This document shows positions 1 to 10,558 of a stretch of DNA of 32,364 bases, one piece after another. This stretch comes from an uncultured Pelagibacteraceae bacterium (lineage in GTDB: Bacteria > Pseudomonadota > Alphaproteobacteria > Pelagibacterales > Pelagibacteraceae). The stretch's first letter is position 1. Each line of letters opens with the position of its first letter. Location: contig CACLLG010000007.1 of assembly GCA_902607735.1 (NCBI GenBank), forward strand, positions 1 to 32,364. The letters run 5' to 3'. The position numbers and the translations under genes were made by a program. The notes below the pieces were generated by a model, which worked only from the letters and a program-made list of their open reading frames with translations, had not been told where the DNA came from and ran no database searches.

Positions 1-1908
1 TGTCGAATGTGTTTAGTAGAGTTAGAAAAATCTCCTAAACCTATAGCTTCTTGTGCTATGCCAGCCACCGACGGAATGAAAATTAATACTAATTCTGTTT
101 ATGTAGACAAAGCCAGAAAAGGTGTTATGGAATTTTTATTGGCAAACCATCCTCTTGATTGCCCAGTATGTGATCAGGGTGGAGAATGTGATTTACAAGA
201 TCAGTCTCTTTTTTATGGTCTTGGGAATTCTAGATACACAGAAAATAAAAGACAGGTGACTGAAAAATACATGGGACCCTTAATCAAAACTCAAATGACC
301 AGATGCATTCATTGTACCAGATGCATAAGATTTGCTACAGAGGTTGCAGGTATACCTGAACTGGGCGCCATTGGTAGAGGCGAAGATATGGAAATTACAA
401 CTTATTTAGAAAAATCTATGGAGTCCGAGTTATCTGCAAATGTTATAGATTTATGTCCAGTTGGTGCTCTTACATCAAAACCTTATGCATTTGAAGCTAG
501 ACCTTGGGATCTTAAAAAAACAGAAACAGTGGATGTCATGGATGCTATAGGATCTAATATTAGGGTGGATACTTATGGATGGGAAGTTAAAAGAGTTTTA
601 CCAAGAGTAAATGAAGAAATTAACGAAGAATGGATATCTGATAAAACCAGATATGCATGCGATGGTCTTTTGAAACAACGTTTGGACACGCCTTACATAA
701 GGGAAAATGGCAGATTGCAAAAAACGTCTTGGGATAAAGCATTAAAGTTTTTAATTAGCAAAATAAAATCTTTTAACCCCAGTGAAGTTGCTGGACTTAT
801 AGGTGATCTTGCTGATTTAGAAATGATCTACAGTTTTAAATCTTTTTTTGAAAAGTGCATAGGCTCAACTAATTTAGAATGTAGACAGGATAAAATATAT
901 ATTAATCCAACAGAAAGAATAAATTATATTTTTAATTCATCAATTAATGGAATAGAAGATTCCGATTTTATTCTTTTGGTAGGTACTAATCCAAGATTAG
1001 AAGCAACTATACTTAATGCAAGAATTAGAAAGGCTTATATCAGGAATAGAATGAAAATTTATTCAATAGGAGATCCAGGCGATTTAACTTACCCATATAA
1101 AAAAATTGGATCTAGCACAAAAATTATAAAAGATATTGCGTCAGGTAATCACGAAATTTCAGCGCAAATTAAGAAATCAAAAAAGCCAATAATTATTATA
1201 GGAGAGTCAGCACTTTACGGAAAATCTGGACAGTATCTATTTGAAGAATTAAAAAATTTTCTATCAAAAAATAATTTTATTAAAAAAGATTGGAATGCTC
1301 TAAATATTCTTACCCAACAAGCATCTAGAGTAGGGGCGATTGATCTTGGAGCATATTTAATAAATGAAAATGAAAATTTTTTATTTTTTAATAAATTAGA
1401 TAATAACGATTTTAAATTTATATATTTGTTAGGTGCTGATAATATTAATTTTGATAAAAAAGATAAATTTATAGTTTACCAAGGAAGCCACGGTGATAAT
1501 GGAGCAGAAATTGCAGATATAGTTTTACCAGGCGCAGCATATACTGAAAAAAACGGTCTATTTGTTAATTTAGAGGGAAGATTACAAAAAGCGCACAAAG
1601 CATCGTATCCACCTGGAGATGCACGCGAAGATTGGATTATTTTTAAAGATTTAGCAAACATGATGAAAAAACCACTTGGATTCAATAATGTTGAGCAGTT
1701 AAGAGAATCTATTTATAAAAAAATTCAGCAAAAAATTAATGATAAGAAAAACAAAACAAATAAAATAGATTTTATGGATCAAGATATATCAATACTACCT
1801 ATTGACTATTATCATTCAAATCCAATAGCTAGAGCATCAAAAGTAATGAATGAATGTAAACAAATATCAAAAAAATTTTTGTTTACAGGAATTGAAAAGG
1901 CAAGTTGA
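1..1908 (+). CDS. nuoG: NADH-quinone oxidoreductase subunit G (5' partial)
   Basis: Iron-sulfur subunit of the peripheral arm of respiratory complex I; it carries electrons from the NADH side toward NuoI. The reading frame is open from base 1, so the N-terminus (about 45 residues by family comparison) lies outside the window and the ATG at 7 is internal. Visible cluster ligands, numbering from base 1: Cys1, Cys4 and Cys18 (end of the N1b 2Fe-2S motif; its first Cys is off-window), a His-x3-Cys-x2-Cys-x5-Cys motif encoded near 145-190 (N5), and Cys-x2-Cys-x2-Cys near 303-325 with a fourth Cys in DLCPVGAL (N4). The C-terminal half is the molybdopterin-oxidoreductase-like domain, which in complex I holds no active cofactor. 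It is the first visible gene of the nuo operon and overlaps nuoH by one base. Confidence 0.97.
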   Translation, partial: CRMCLVELEKSPKPIASCAMPATDGMKINTNSVYVDKARKGVMEFLLANHPLDCPVCDQGGECDLQDQSLFYGLGNSRYTENKRQVTEKYMGPLIKTQMTRCIHCTRCIRFATEVAGIPELGAIGRGEDMEITTYLEKSMESELSANVIDLCPVGALTSKPYAFEARPWDLKKTETVDVMDAIGSNIRVDTYGWEVKRVLPRVNEEINEEWISDKTRYACDGLLKQRLDTPYIRENGRLQKTSWDKALKFLISKIKSFNPSEVAGLIGDLADLEMIYSFKSFFEKCIGSTNLECRQDKIYINPTERINYIFNSSINGIEDSDFILLVGTNPRLEATILNARIRKAYIRNRMKIYSIGDPGDLTYPYKKIGSSTKIIKDIASGNHEISAQIKKSKKPIIIIGESALYGKSGQYLFEELKNFLSKNNFIKKDWNALNILTQQASRVGAIDLGAYLINENENFLFFNKLDNNDFKFIYLLGADNINFDKKDKFIVYQGSHGDNGAEIADIVLPGAAYTEKNGLFVNLEGRLQKAHKASYPPGDAREDWIIFKDLANMMKKPLGFNNVEQLRESIYKKIQQKINDKKNKTNKIDFMDQDISILPIDYYHSNPIARASKVMNECKQISKKFLFTGIEKAS

Positions 1909-2909
1909 TGACTTATTTTAATATATTTTTTGGTGAGATTTATAAAATTATATTTTTACTCTTGCCAATCTTAGTATCAATAGCTCTAATAGTATGGCTT
2001 GATAGAAGAGTTTGGGCTTTTGTTCAAAAGAGAAAGGGTCCAAATGTTGTAGGACCGTTTGGGCTTCTTCAAACTATAGCTGACGCTTTAAAATATATTT
2101 TTAAAGAAATTATTGTACCTGCTAGTGCAAACAAAACTATATTTGTTTTAGCTCCAATTATTACACTTACTTTAGCTTTAATTGGGTGGGCCGTTATACC
2201 ATTTAGTAATGAAATGGTTTTAGCTAATATTAATGTGGGTATACTATATTTATTTGCTATCTCATCTTTAAGTGTTTACGGAATTATAATGGGTGGATGG
2301 GCATCAAACTCAAAATATCCATTCTTAGGAGCCATTAGGTCAGCAGCTCAAATGGTATCTTATGAAGTATCAATAGGTATTATAATTATTAATGTACTAC
2401 TTTGTGTTGGTTCACTAAATTTAAATAAAATAGTATTAGCTCAACAAAATGTCTGGTTTATTTTTCCACTATTTCCAATGTTTATTGTTTTTTTTATATC
2501 TTCCTTGGCTGAAACAAATAGACCTCCATTTGATTTGCCAGAAGCTGAGTCTGAACTTGTGGCTGGATATCAAACTGAATATTCAGGAATGATGTATGCT
2601 ATGTTTTGGCTAGGAGAGTATGCAAATATTTTGCTCTTGTGCGCTTTAGGAACAGTTCTTTTTTTAGGAGGATGGTTAAGCCCCATAGATATTTACCCAT
2701 TCAGTGCATTACCAGGAATTTTTTGGATGATATTCAAAATATTAGGACTTTTTATATTATTTTCGTTAGTGAAAGCCATAGTTCCTAGATATCGTTTTGA
2801 TCAATTAATGAGACTTGGTTGGAAAATTTTTCTTCCTTTTTCTTTGATTTGGGTAGTTTTAACGGCAAGTTTTTTATTTTTTTTAGATATGTTGCCAACT
2901 ATAGGATAA
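1908..2909 (+). CDS. nuoH: NADH-quinone oxidoreductase subunit H
   Basis: Membrane subunit (333 aa) at the junction of the two arms of complex I, contributing to the quinone chamber. About eight hydrophobic helices are visible. Diagnostic motifs are [20 protein letters not shown] near the N-terminus and [20 protein letters not shown] in the loop facing the quinone site. Asp instead of Glu before Arg-Arg in the first motif is, as I recall, usual in alphaproteobacterial NuoH. I chose ATG 1908, which overlaps the nuoG stop as TGATG; a TTG at 1905 would add one Met and cannot be excluded. Confidence 0.97.
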   Translation: MTYFNIFFGEIYKIIFLLLPILVSIALIVWLDRRVWAFVQKRKGPNVVGPFGLLQTIADALKYIFKEIIVPASANKTIFVLAPIITLTLALIGWAVIPFSNEMVLANINVGILYLFAISSLSVYGIIMGGWASNSKYPFLGAIRSAAQMVSYEVSIGIIIINVLLCVGSLNLNKIVLAQQNVWFIFPLFPMFIVFFISSLAETNRPPFDLPEAESELVAGYQTEYSGMMYAMFWLGEYANILLLCALGTVLFLGGWLSPIDIYPFSALPGIFWMIFKILGLFILFSLVKAIVPRYRFDQLMRLGWKIFLPFSLIWVVLTASFLFFLDMLPTIG

Positions 2910-3394
2910 TGAAAATTAGCAGAATAATTAAAACTGTGTTTATGGCAGATTTTCTAGCAGGATTATCTATTGCCGTAAAAGAAATGTTTAAGAGTAAAAA
3001 AACTATAAACTACCCTTTTGAAAAAGGAAAAATAAGCCCAAGATTTAGAGGCGAACATGCTTTAAGAAGATATCCTAATGGTGAAGAGAGATGTATAGCG
3101 TGTAAATTATGTGAAGCAGTTTGTCCTGCCCAGGCAATAACAATAGAATCTGAAATTAGAAGCGATGGTAGTAGAAAAACAAAGAGATACGACATTGACA
3201 TGCTTAAATGTATTTATTGTGGTTTATGTGAAGAATCGTGTCCTGTTGATGCAATAGTTCAAGGTCCAAATTTTGAATTTTCCACTGAAACTAGAGAAGA
3301 ACTTTACTATGACAAAAAAAAATTATTAGAAAATGGAGATAGATGGGAAACAGTTTTAGCAGAAAATATTAAAGCTGACGCACCTTTTAAATAA
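2909..3394 (+). CDS. nuoI: NADH-quinone oxidoreductase subunit I (8Fe-8S ferredoxin type)
   Basis: Peripheral-arm subunit (161 aa) that holds the last relay clusters N6a and N6b before N2. Two classical 4Fe-4S motifs are visible: [12 protein letters not shown] and [12 protein letters not shown]. The frame stays open upstream to 2819 inside nuoH, but ATG 2909, overlapping the nuoH stop as TAATG, gives [15 protein letters not shown], the expected N-terminal amphipathic helix, and the usual family length near 160 residues. The stop codon is followed with no spacer by nuoJ. Confidence 0.97.
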   Translation: MKISRIIKTVFMADFLAGLSIAVKEMFKSKKTINYPFEKGKISPRFRGEHALRRYPNGEERCIACKLCEAVCPAQAITIESEIRSDGSRKTKRYDIDMLKCIYCGLCEESCPVDAIVQGPNFEFSTETREELYYDKKKLLENGDRWETVLAENIKADAPFK

Positions 3395-4027
3395 ATGTTA
3401 GCACATTCATTATTTTTTTATTTTTTTTCTACTATAGCTGTGTTTTCAGCTACCATGGTTATTGTTTCAAGAAATACAGTTTATTCTGTTTTTTTTCTGA
3501 TTCTCGTTTTCATAACTATTTCGATTTTGTTTATTATGATAGGTGCAGAATTTTTGGGAATGATAATGCTTATTGTCTATGTTGGAGCTGTTTCTGTTTT
3601 ATTTCTTTTTGTTGTAATGATGTTAAATATTACTGAACAAATAAAATCAAAATTTAAAAGAAAAAATTTAATAAAAAATATATCAGTAGGTTCAATAGTA
3701 GGTATAATTATTTTTTCTGAACTATTAGTTGTTATTGGTGGGTGGAAATATAAAGGTACTTTCTTTCCATTATCAAACAAGGGTACAAATCTAGATTTAA
3801 CCAACACTCATGCTTTAGGAAATATTTTATATACTGAATATATTCATCTTTTTCAAATATCAGGAATGATACTTCTTATAGCAATGATTGGAGCTATTAC
3901 TCTTACTTTTAGCAAAAGAGATAATGTAAAAAGACAAAATTATTTTAATCAAATTCAAAGAGAAAAAACTAGTAGTGTCTCATTAATTGAAGTTGAAAGC
4001 GGTAAAGGAATAAAACTAGATGATTGA
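3395..4027 (+). CDS. nuoJ: NADH-quinone oxidoreductase subunit J
   Basis: Membrane-arm subunit (210 aa) of complex I, lying between NuoH and NuoK. Five hydrophobic segments are visible, with the conserved glycine-rich helix [22 protein letters not shown] that contains the pi-bulge helix of the family. The C-terminus is a short polar tail. The ATG follows the nuoI stop directly and no Shine-Dalgarno sequence is visible upstream, so translational coupling is likely. It overlaps nuoK by 8 bp. Confidence 0.95.
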   Translation: MLAHSLFFYFFSTIAVFSATMVIVSRNTVYSVFFLILVFITISILFIMIGAEFLGMIMLIVYVGAVSVLFLFVVMMLNITEQIKSKFKRKNLIKNISVGSIVGIIIFSELLVVIGGWKYKGTFFPLSNKGTNLDLTNTHALGNILYTEYIHLFQISGMILLIAMIGAITLTFSKRDNVKRQNYFNQIQREKTSSVSLIEVESGKGIKLDD

Positions 4028-4331
4028 AATTGGACTAGGACATTATTTAACTTTAGGTGCAATAATTTTTACTATTGGTGTAGTTGGAATTTTTTTAAAC
4101 AGAAAAAATGTAATCATAATTTTAATGTCAATTGAATTGATGCTTTTAGCTGTCAATATTAATTTGGTATCTTTTTCTATTTATTTGCAAGATTTAGTGG
4201 GACAGGTATTTACCATGTTTATTTTAACTGTGGCAGCAGCCGAAGCTGCAGTGGGTTTAGCGATAATTGTAATATATTACAAAAACAAAGGATCAATTAA
4301 CGTTGAACAGATTAGTTCTTTAAAAGGTTAA
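4020..4331 (+). CDS. nuoK: NADH-quinone oxidoreductase subunit K
   Basis: Small membrane subunit (103 aa, standard length) related to MrpC antiporter proteins. Three transmembrane helices are visible. The two buried glutamates of the proton path are present: one in [11 protein letters not shown] in helix 2 and one in [11 protein letters not shown] in helix 3. It starts within the end of nuoJ (8 bp overlap) and is separated from nuoL by a single base. Confidence 0.96.
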   Translation: MIEIGLGHYLTLGAIIFTIGVVGIFLNRKNVIIILMSIELMLLAVNINLVSFSIYLQDLVGQVFTMFILTVAAAEAAVGLAIIVIYYKNKGSINVEQISSLKG

Positions 4332-4332
4332 T

Positions 4333-6267
4333 ATGGAATACGCAATTATATTTTTACCATTAGCTGGATCTATTATTTCAGGTTTTTTTGGAAGCAAATT
4401 AAAGGGAAAGCTCTGTCAAATATTAACAAGCTTATTTGTATCGATTTCTGCGATTTTATCTTTATTTATTTTTTACGAAGTTTTAGTAAATGACTATTCC
4501 AGCAACAAATTAATATTCAATTGGATTAGTTCTGAGGATTTTAATGTTAATTGGTCAATATATATCGATCCATTAACATCAGTAATGTTGGTAGTTGTAA
4601 GTCTTATCTCATCTTTAATTCATTTCTATTCAATAGGTTATATGAGTCATGATCCGCATACTCCACGCTTTATGTCATATTTATCTTTATTCACTTTTGC
4701 TATGCTTACATTAGTTACTGCTGATAATTTTTTACAATTATTTTTTGGATGGGAGGGTGTAGGTCTATGTTCTTATTTGTTAATAGGTTTTTGGTATAAA
4801 AAACCTTCAGCTAACTCAGCAGCTATTAAAGCGTTTATAGTTAATCGAGTAGGAGATTTTGGATTTGCGCTTGGAATTTTTTTAATTTTTTATTTATTTG
4901 GAACGCTTAATTACGATGAAGTTTTTCTTAAAATACCTGAATTTGTAAATAAAGAAATTTCATTATTGAATAATTCTCCACCTTTTCCATTTTTAGGCAC
5001 CGCAGTTAAATATATAGATTTAATTTGCTTACTTTTGTTTATTGGTGCTATGGGAAAATCTGCACAGATTTTTTTACATACTTGGCTACCCGATGCAATG
5101 GAGGGTCCTACACCAGTATCTGCATTAATCCATGCGGCGACCATGGTAACAGCAGGTGTTTTCTTAGTGGCAAGATGCTCTCCAATATTTGAATACTCTC
5201 AAACAGCATTAAATGTAGTTGCTATAATAGGAATGATGACAGCATTTTTTGCAGCAACAGTAGCGCTTGTGCAAAATGACATTAAGAAGATCGTTGCTTA
5301 TTCAACTTGTAGTCAATTAGGATATATGTTTTTTGCTGCTGGAGTTGGCGCTTATCATGTTGCCATATTTCATTTATTCACACACGCATTTTTTAAAGCA
5401 CTTTTATTTCTTGGTGCAGGCTGCGTAATTCATTCATTCAATGATGAACAAGATATTCGTTCGATGGGTGGGGTTTGGAAAAAAATACCATATACCTATA
5501 CTTTAATGGTAATAGGAACATTAGCTTTAACAGGGTTTCCATTTTTATCTGGCTATTATTCAAAAGACGCTATTATCGAATTTGCGTATTTAAAAGGTAA
5601 CACAATTGGCTATTATGCTGCAGCTATAGGAATTTTTACCGCCTTACTAACAGCAATTTATTCATGGAGGTTAATATTTAAAACTTTTCATGGAAAATAT
5701 AATAATAAAAAAAATAATTTAAGTTCAATTCAAGAGTCCTCACTAATTATGTTGATACCAACATGTCTACTAGCCGTAGGAGCTATTATATCAGGTATAT
5801 TATTTAAGGAAATATTCATAGGTACTGACACACAATTCTGGAACAATTCAATTTTATTTTTACAAACAATTCAACACGATCATCCACCAACATGGTTATT
5901 AGCGATCACACCACTAATAGTTATAGTTACAATTCCAACTGCTTATTATTTATTTGTTAAAAATGATGGAATTGTAAAAATTTTAGTTTTAAAAAATCAA
6001 TTGATATATAACTTTTTGTTAAACAAGTGGTATTTTGATGATTTATACAATTTTGTTTTTGTTGAACCCATTAAAAAAATTGGATTATTTTTTTGGAAAA
6101 AAGGGGATATTAATACTATCGATCGATATGGTCCTGATGGTTTATCAAGATTGATAAAAAACGTATCTGAAAAAGCAGTAAATTTTCAGAGCGGGTATTT
6201 ATACCATTATGCTTTTGTCATGTTAGTGGGTTTCTCTGTATTATTAACTTATTTAATTTTGAGTTAG
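4333..6267 (+). CDS. nuoL: NADH-quinone oxidoreductase subunit L
   Basis: Distal proton-pumping, antiporter-like membrane subunit (644 aa). The proton-channel residues are visible: Glu141 in FFGWEGVGLCSYLL and Lys242 in MGKSAQIFLHTWLPDAMEGP (equivalents of E. coli Glu144 and Lys229 by motif). The Proton_antipo core is followed by a C-terminal region that fits the long lateral helix and anchoring helix. One base separates it from nuoK, and the next gene, nuoM, starts directly after its TAG stop. Confidence 0.97.
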   Translation: MEYAIIFLPLAGSIISGFFGSKLKGKLCQILTSLFVSISAILSLFIFYEVLVNDYSSNKLIFNWISSEDFNVNWSIYIDPLTSVMLVVVSLISSLIHFYSIGYMSHDPHTPRFMSYLSLFTFAMLTLVTADNFLQLFFGWEGVGLCSYLLIGFWYKKPSANSAAIKAFIVNRVGDFGFALGIFLIFYLFGTLNYDEVFLKIPEFVNKEISLLNNSPPFPFLGTAVKYIDLICLLLFIGAMGKSAQIFLHTWLPDAMEGPTPVSALIHAATMVTAGVFLVARCSPIFEYSQTALNVVAIIGMMTAFFAATVALVQNDIKKIVAYSTCSQLGYMFFAAGVGAYHVAIFHLFTHAFFKALLFLGAGCVIHSFNDEQDIRSMGGVWKKIPYTYTLMVIGTLALTGFPFLSGYYSKDAIIEFAYLKGNTIGYYAAAIGIFTALLTAIYSWRLIFKTFHGKYNNKKNNLSSIQESSLIMLIPTCLLAVGAIISGILFKEIFIGTDTQFWNNSILFLQTIQHDHPPTWLLAITPLIVIVTIPTAYYLFVKNDGIVKILVLKNQLIYNFLLNKWYFDDLYNFVFVEPIKKIGLFFWKKGDINTIDRYGPDGLSRLIKNVSEKAVNFQSGYLYHYAFVMLVGFSVLLTYLILS

Positions 6268-7770
6268 ATGAATTTTCCTATTCTTTCAGCAATCATTTTT
6301 ATACCTCTTGTAGGAGCCTTATTTATTTTAATTACCACAGGTAATCAAAAAAATGTAGAAAAAAACTCAAAATATGTTGCAATTTTTTCATCTGTAGCAA
6401 ATTTTTTTCTCTCCATTTTTCTTTGGTCTTTATTTGATAACACAATTGCTGACTTCCAGTTTATAGAAAAAAGAAATTGGATAAATGGTTTTATTAATTT
6501 TCAATTAGGTATAGATGGCATTTCAATTTTATTTATACTACTTACTACATTTATAGCTCCTATATGTATTTTTTCTGGTATTCACAGCATTAAATTTAAA
6601 ATTAAAGAATTTCTTATTGCAATTCTTGTAATGGAAACTTTGATGCTGGGCGTATTTTGTTCTCTAGATCTTGTAATATTTTATTTATTTTTTGAAGGAG
6701 GACTAATTCCTATGTTTTTAATTATTGGAATTTGGGGAGGTCCAAAAAGAGTCTATTCAGCTTTTAAATTCTTTTTATTTACACTAGTTGGTTCTGTTTT
6801 AATGTTGGTGGCAATTATATCTATTTATTGGATAACAGGTACTACTGATGTAATCGATTTATTAAGCATTAGAATACCCCAAGAATACCAGTACTTACTT
6901 TGGTTAGCATTTTTTAGTTCTTTTGCAGTTAAAATGCCAATGTGGCCAGTTCATACGTGGTTGCCAGATGCTCATGTAGAGGCACCAACTGCTGGATCAG
7001 TAATTTTAGCTGCAATTCTTTTAAAAATGGCTGGATACGGATTTATACGTTTTTCATTAGGTTTATTTCCCGTAGCATCAGATTATTTTACGCCACTAAT
7101 TTTTTCACTAAGTATTATTGCAATAATATACACATCATTAGTAGCACTAATGCAAGATGATATGAAAAAGTTAATCGCATACTCATCCGTTGCCCACATG
7201 GGTTTTGTTACAATAGGTATTTTTTCATTAACCAAACAAGGATTAGATGGAAGTATTATTCAAATGATGAGCCATGGACTTATTTCTGCAGCCCTCTTTT
7301 TATGTGTCGGTGTGGTCTACGATAGACTTCATTCGCGTATGATTTCATCATACGGGGGTTTAGTTAATATTATGCCCAAATATGCATTTGTACTTATGAT
7401 TTTTACTCTTGCTGCATTAGGTTTGCCAGGCACAAGTGGTTTCGTAGGTGAGTTTTTGATTTTAATTGGAACCTTTCAGAAAAATATAGTTGTTGCAGTT
7501 ATAGCTAGCCTCGGAGTTATTTTGGTAGCTGCTTATATGTTGTGGTTGTATAGAAGGGTAGTTTTCGGACGAATAGCAAGCACAGAAATAAAGCAGATGC
7601 CTGATTTAGATAAGACAGAATTATATATTTTTGCTTCATTAGTTTTTCTGATACTTTTTTTTGGTTTTTATCCTGAACCGTTATTAAATACGATTGATGT
7701 TTCCATTAATAATTTAATTGAAAACTATAAAACAGATTTAAATTTTCATCTAGTACAAATTAATAATTAA
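6268..7770 (+). CDS. nuoM: NADH-quinone oxidoreductase subunit M
   Basis: Second antiporter-like proton-pumping subunit (500 aa). Conserved charged residues sit in the membrane motifs: Glu143 in LFFEGGLIPMFLIIGIWGG, Lys222 in AVKMPMWPVHTWLPDAHVEA and Lys253 in ILLKMAGYGFIRF. About fourteen hydrophobic helices are expected and the profile agrees. It abuts nuoL upstream and nuoN downstream with zero spacer. Confidence 0.97.
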   Translation: MNFPILSAIIFIPLVGALFILITTGNQKNVEKNSKYVAIFSSVANFFLSIFLWSLFDNTIADFQFIEKRNWINGFINFQLGIDGISILFILLTTFIAPICIFSGIHSIKFKIKEFLIAILVMETLMLGVFCSLDLVIFYLFFEGGLIPMFLIIGIWGGPKRVYSAFKFFLFTLVGSVLMLVAIISIYWITGTTDVIDLLSIRIPQEYQYLLWLAFFSSFAVKMPMWPVHTWLPDAHVEAPTAGSVILAAILLKMAGYGFIRFSLGLFPVASDYFTPLIFSLSIIAIIYTSLVALMQDDMKKLIAYSSVAHMGFVTIGIFSLTKQGLDGSIIQMMSHGLISAALFLCVGVVYDRLHSRMISSYGGLVNIMPKYAFVLMIFTLAALGLPGTSGFVGEFLILIGTFQKNIVVAVIASLGVILVAAYMLWLYRRVVFGRIASTEIKQMPDLDKTELYIFASLVFLILFFGFYPEPLLNTIDVSINNLIENYKTDLNFHLVQINN

Positions 7771-9183
7771 ATGCAAACAATTATTTATATATTACCAGAA
7801 TTATTTTTATCATTTTCAATAATGTCTCTTTTAATGATAGGAATTTTTGTAAAGAAAAGTTTTAAATTAGTAAATTTTTTAACAATTTTATGTATAATCT
7901 TTGCGATTGCACTAGTAATAAATCAACCCAGCGAAGTTATAAAAATTTTTAATGAAAGTTATATAATTGATAAACTTTCAATTGTTATGAAGGTGCTTAC
8001 TTTGTTATTTTGTATATTCGTCCTCCTTCTATCTAAGGAATATCTTAAAATAAATAATATTGATAAAATTGAATATCCTATAATTGTACTTGGATCAGTT
8101 CTTGGCATATTAATAATGATTAGCTCATATGATTTAATTGTCTTTTATTTAGGATTAGAATTACAGTCTTTATGCTTATATATCTTAGCGTCTTTCAAAA
8201 GAGATGATGAAAGATCAACAGAAGCAGGACTAAAATATTTTGTATTAAGTGCACTTGCTAGCGGCTTATTGCTTTATGGATGTTCTCTTATTTACGGATT
8301 TACTGGATCAACAAATTTTGAAATAATTTCTACAAATCTTAATGACCAGAATATAGGAACTATCTATGGCATTATTTTTATAATTGTAGGTTTGGCATTT
8401 AAAGTTTCTGCTGTTCCTTTTCATATGTGGACACCTGATGTTTATGAAGGCTCACCCACTTCAGTTACAAGTTTTTTTGCTCTTATTCCAAAAATTGCCG
8501 CATTAACAGTTTTTATTAGGTTTATGTATGTTCCGTTTGTAAATGTAATTTCTCAATGGCAAATGATAATTGTCTTTTTATCTATAGCTTCCATGGTATT
8601 AGGAGCTGTAGCCGCTATCGGACAAAATAATATAAAGAGGCTAATGGCTTATAGTTCCATTGGACACATGGGATATGCTCTAGCAGGCCTATCTACAGGA
8701 ACAATCGCAGGAATCCAAAGCACAATAATTTATTTAATTATTTACTTAGTGATGAATCTCGGGGCTTTTGGATGTATTTTTATGCTAAAAAGAGAAAACA
8801 CTTTTTATGAAAACATAAACGATTTGTCTGGATTATCAAAAAACCATCCTATGCTTGCTCTAAGCTTTTTAGTTATACTTTTTTCATTAGCTGGCATACC
8901 CCCTTTAGCTGGTTTTTTCGCCAAATTTTATATTTTTATGAGTGTTATAGAATCAAAAATGTATGCTTTAGCGATTATAGGGCTGCTAACAACAGTTATT
9001 TCAGCTTTTTATTACTTAAGAATTATAAAAATAATTTACTTTGATAAACCTAAAAAACCATTTGAATTAAACTACGACTGGGGACTTAGAGGATCATTGA
9101 TTTTATCTAGCATATTAGTATTAATTTACTTTATTTATCCATCGATATTGATTGATCTAATTTCTTCAATACAGATATTTTAA
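7771..9183 (+). CDS. nuoN: NADH-quinone oxidoreductase subunit N
   Basis: Third antiporter-like subunit of the complex I membrane arm (470 aa). Glu130 (FYLGLELQSLCLYILASF) and Lys211 (LAFKVSAVPFHMWTPDVYEG) are the proton-channel residues, and a further Lys lies in FFALIPKIAAL. It is the last gene of complex I; its TAA stop overlaps the birA start (TAATG), so the operon runs on into cofactor and translation genes. No Shine-Dalgarno sequence precedes its ATG. Confidence 0.97.
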   Translation: MQTIIYILPELFLSFSIMSLLMIGIFVKKSFKLVNFLTILCIIFAIALVINQPSEVIKIFNESYIIDKLSIVMKVLTLLFCIFVLLLSKEYLKINNIDKIEYPIIVLGSVLGILIMISSYDLIVFYLGLELQSLCLYILASFKRDDERSTEAGLKYFVLSALASGLLLYGCSLIYGFTGSTNFEIISTNLNDQNIGTIYGIIFIIVGLAFKVSAVPFHMWTPDVYEGSPTSVTSFFALIPKIAALTVFIRFMYVPFVNVISQWQMIIVFLSIASMVLGAVAAIGQNNIKRLMAYSSIGHMGYALAGLSTGTIAGIQSTIIYLIIYLVMNLGAFGCIFMLKRENTFYENINDLSGLSKNHPMLALSFLVILFSLAGIPPLAGFFAKFYIFMSVIESKMYALAIIGLLTTVISAFYYLRIIKIIYFDKPKKPFELNYDWGLRGSLILSSILVLIYFIYPSILIDLISSIQIF

Positions 9184-9767
9184 TGAAATTCGAAATATAT
9201 AAGTTTAAAGAAGTTACAAGCACTAATGATATAGCAGTTAATTTAATTAAAGAGAAAAAAAAAGTAACTGGATGTGTTTATTCAGATTCTCAAACAAAAG
9301 GAAGAGGTACCAAAGGAAAAAAATGGATTTCTCTAAAAGGAAATTTATTTACTTCATTATTTTTTCCTCTAAAAGATAAATATCCACCATTTAATGAATT
9401 TTCTATTATTAATCCTATTTTAATAGCCGATGTAATTAAGAAGTTTTGTAATGACAAGAATATAACCTTAAAGTATCCGAATGATGTATTTTTAAATGGT
9501 AAAAAAATTTGTGGAGTATTACAGGAGCTTATAGTTATGGAAGATAGAAAATTTTTAATTATAGGAATAGGTTTAAATATTATATCAAATCCAAATATAG
9601 AAAAAAAATATAAAGCAACAAATATATTATCGGAAACGAAAAGTGCTCCAGAAATAAAGGAAATAATTGATTTAATAATTCTATCTTACGAGAGATTTTT
9701 TATGGAATTGGAGTCTTACAATTTTATAAAATTTAGAAAAAAAGCTGAATTAATGTCATTAAATTAA
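9183..9767 (+). CDS. birA: Biotin--[acetyl-CoA-carboxylase] ligase, catalytic domain only
   Basis: Activates biotin with ATP to biotinyl-5'-AMP and attaches it to the biotin carboxyl carrier of biotin-dependent carboxylases. Visible motifs: STND near the N-terminus, the GRGTKGKKW biotin/adenylate loop (residues 40-48), KYPNDVFLNGKKICGVLQE (97-115) and IIGIGLNI. There is no N-terminal helix-turn-helix, so it should not act as the biotin repressor. At 194 aa it also ends where the small C-terminal SH3-like domain of most family members would begin. Its catalytic motifs are intact and only 14 bases separate it from coaX, so it looks like a reduced, working enzyme and not a fragment. Confidence 0.9.
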   Translation: MKFEIYKFKEVTSTNDIAVNLIKEKKKVTGCVYSDSQTKGRGTKGKKWISLKGNLFTSLFFPLKDKYPPFNEFSIINPILIADVIKKFCNDKNITLKYPNDVFLNGKKICGVLQELIVMEDRKFLIIGIGLNIISNPNIEKKYKATNILSETKSAPEIKEIIDLIILSYERFFMELESYNFIKFRKKAELMSLN

Positions 9768-9781
9768 ATAATAGAATAATT

Positions 9782-10558
9782 ATGCGTGTGTTAATTGGAG
9801 ATATAGGAAATACAATTACAAAAATTTGCTTAGTTCAAATTAATACTCTAAAAGTAAAAAAAATAATTTATTTAAATAGTAGAGATATTTATTCTACCAA
9901 GTTGTTAAAAAAAAAATTTAAGAAACTAATAAAGGGTAGGTTAATAAATAAAATAGCCTTATTTTCAAGTGTTGTACCAAAATATGAATTAATATTGAGT
10001 AAGTTTATAAAAAAATTTTATAAAATTAATTTAAAAGAAATTAAGGAAAAGAAAATAGATAAAATAGTAAAGATAGATATAAAAAACAAAAATCAGGTAG
10101 GTTCAGATAGAATCGCAAATGCAGCAGGAGTGTATAAAAAGTACAGAACTAATTGTATTGTTTTAGATTTTGGAACAGCCACAACATTTGATGTAGTAAC
10201 TAAATATGGTATTTATAAAGGTGGAATAATTGCTCCTGGTGTAAATTTATCCATTAAAAGCTTATCAAGCTCTGCTGATCAAATTCCCATTTTTTCAATA
10301 AAAAAACAGAAAAAAATTATCGGAAAAAATACAATCGAGGCTTTACGATCAGGATTCTATTGGGGTTATTGCGGTTTAATTAATAACATTATTTTAAAAA
10401 TCGAAAATGAAACAAAAAAAAAATATAAAATCATTTTTACTGGCGGATATGCTAATTTATTTAAAACTTCAATAATCAGAAATTTTACTATAGATAGAAA
10501 CATAACAATTGGTGGTATAATTGAAATTTTTAAAAAAAATAAAAAATATTTAAGTTAA
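9782..10558 (+). CDS. coaX: Type III pantothenate kinase
   Basis: Phosphorylates pantothenate, the first step of coenzyme A synthesis, in the cytoplasm. The ASKHA-fold motifs are visible: phosphate-binding DIGNT (residues 7-11), GSDRIANAAG (107-116) with the presumed catalytic Asp109, and DFGTATTFDVV (129-139) followed by GGIIAPG. The length (258 aa) is normal for CoaX. The birA-coaX-RNase J order after nuoN is a common alphaproteobacterial arrangement. No ribosome-binding sequence is visible before the ATG, and the gene abuts the next one directly. Confidence 0.93.
   Translation: MRVLIGDIGNTITKICLVQINTLKVKKIIYLNSRDIYSTKLLKKKFKKLIKGRLINKIALFSSVVPKYELILSKFIKKFYKINLKEIKEKKIDKIVKIDIKNKNQVGSDRIANAAGVYKKYRTNCIVLDFGTATTFDVVTKYGIYKGGIIAPGVNLSIKSLSSSADQIPIFSIKKQKKIIGKNTIEALRSGFYWGYCGLINNIILKIENETKKKYKIIFTGGYANLFKTSIIRNFTIDRNITIGGIIEIFKKNKKYLS

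Noticed and set aside
9183..9767. birA as a broken pseudogene because of its short C-terminus
   Set aside because: Catalytic motifs are intact and the next gene starts after 14 bases, leaving no remnant of a lost C-terminal domain.
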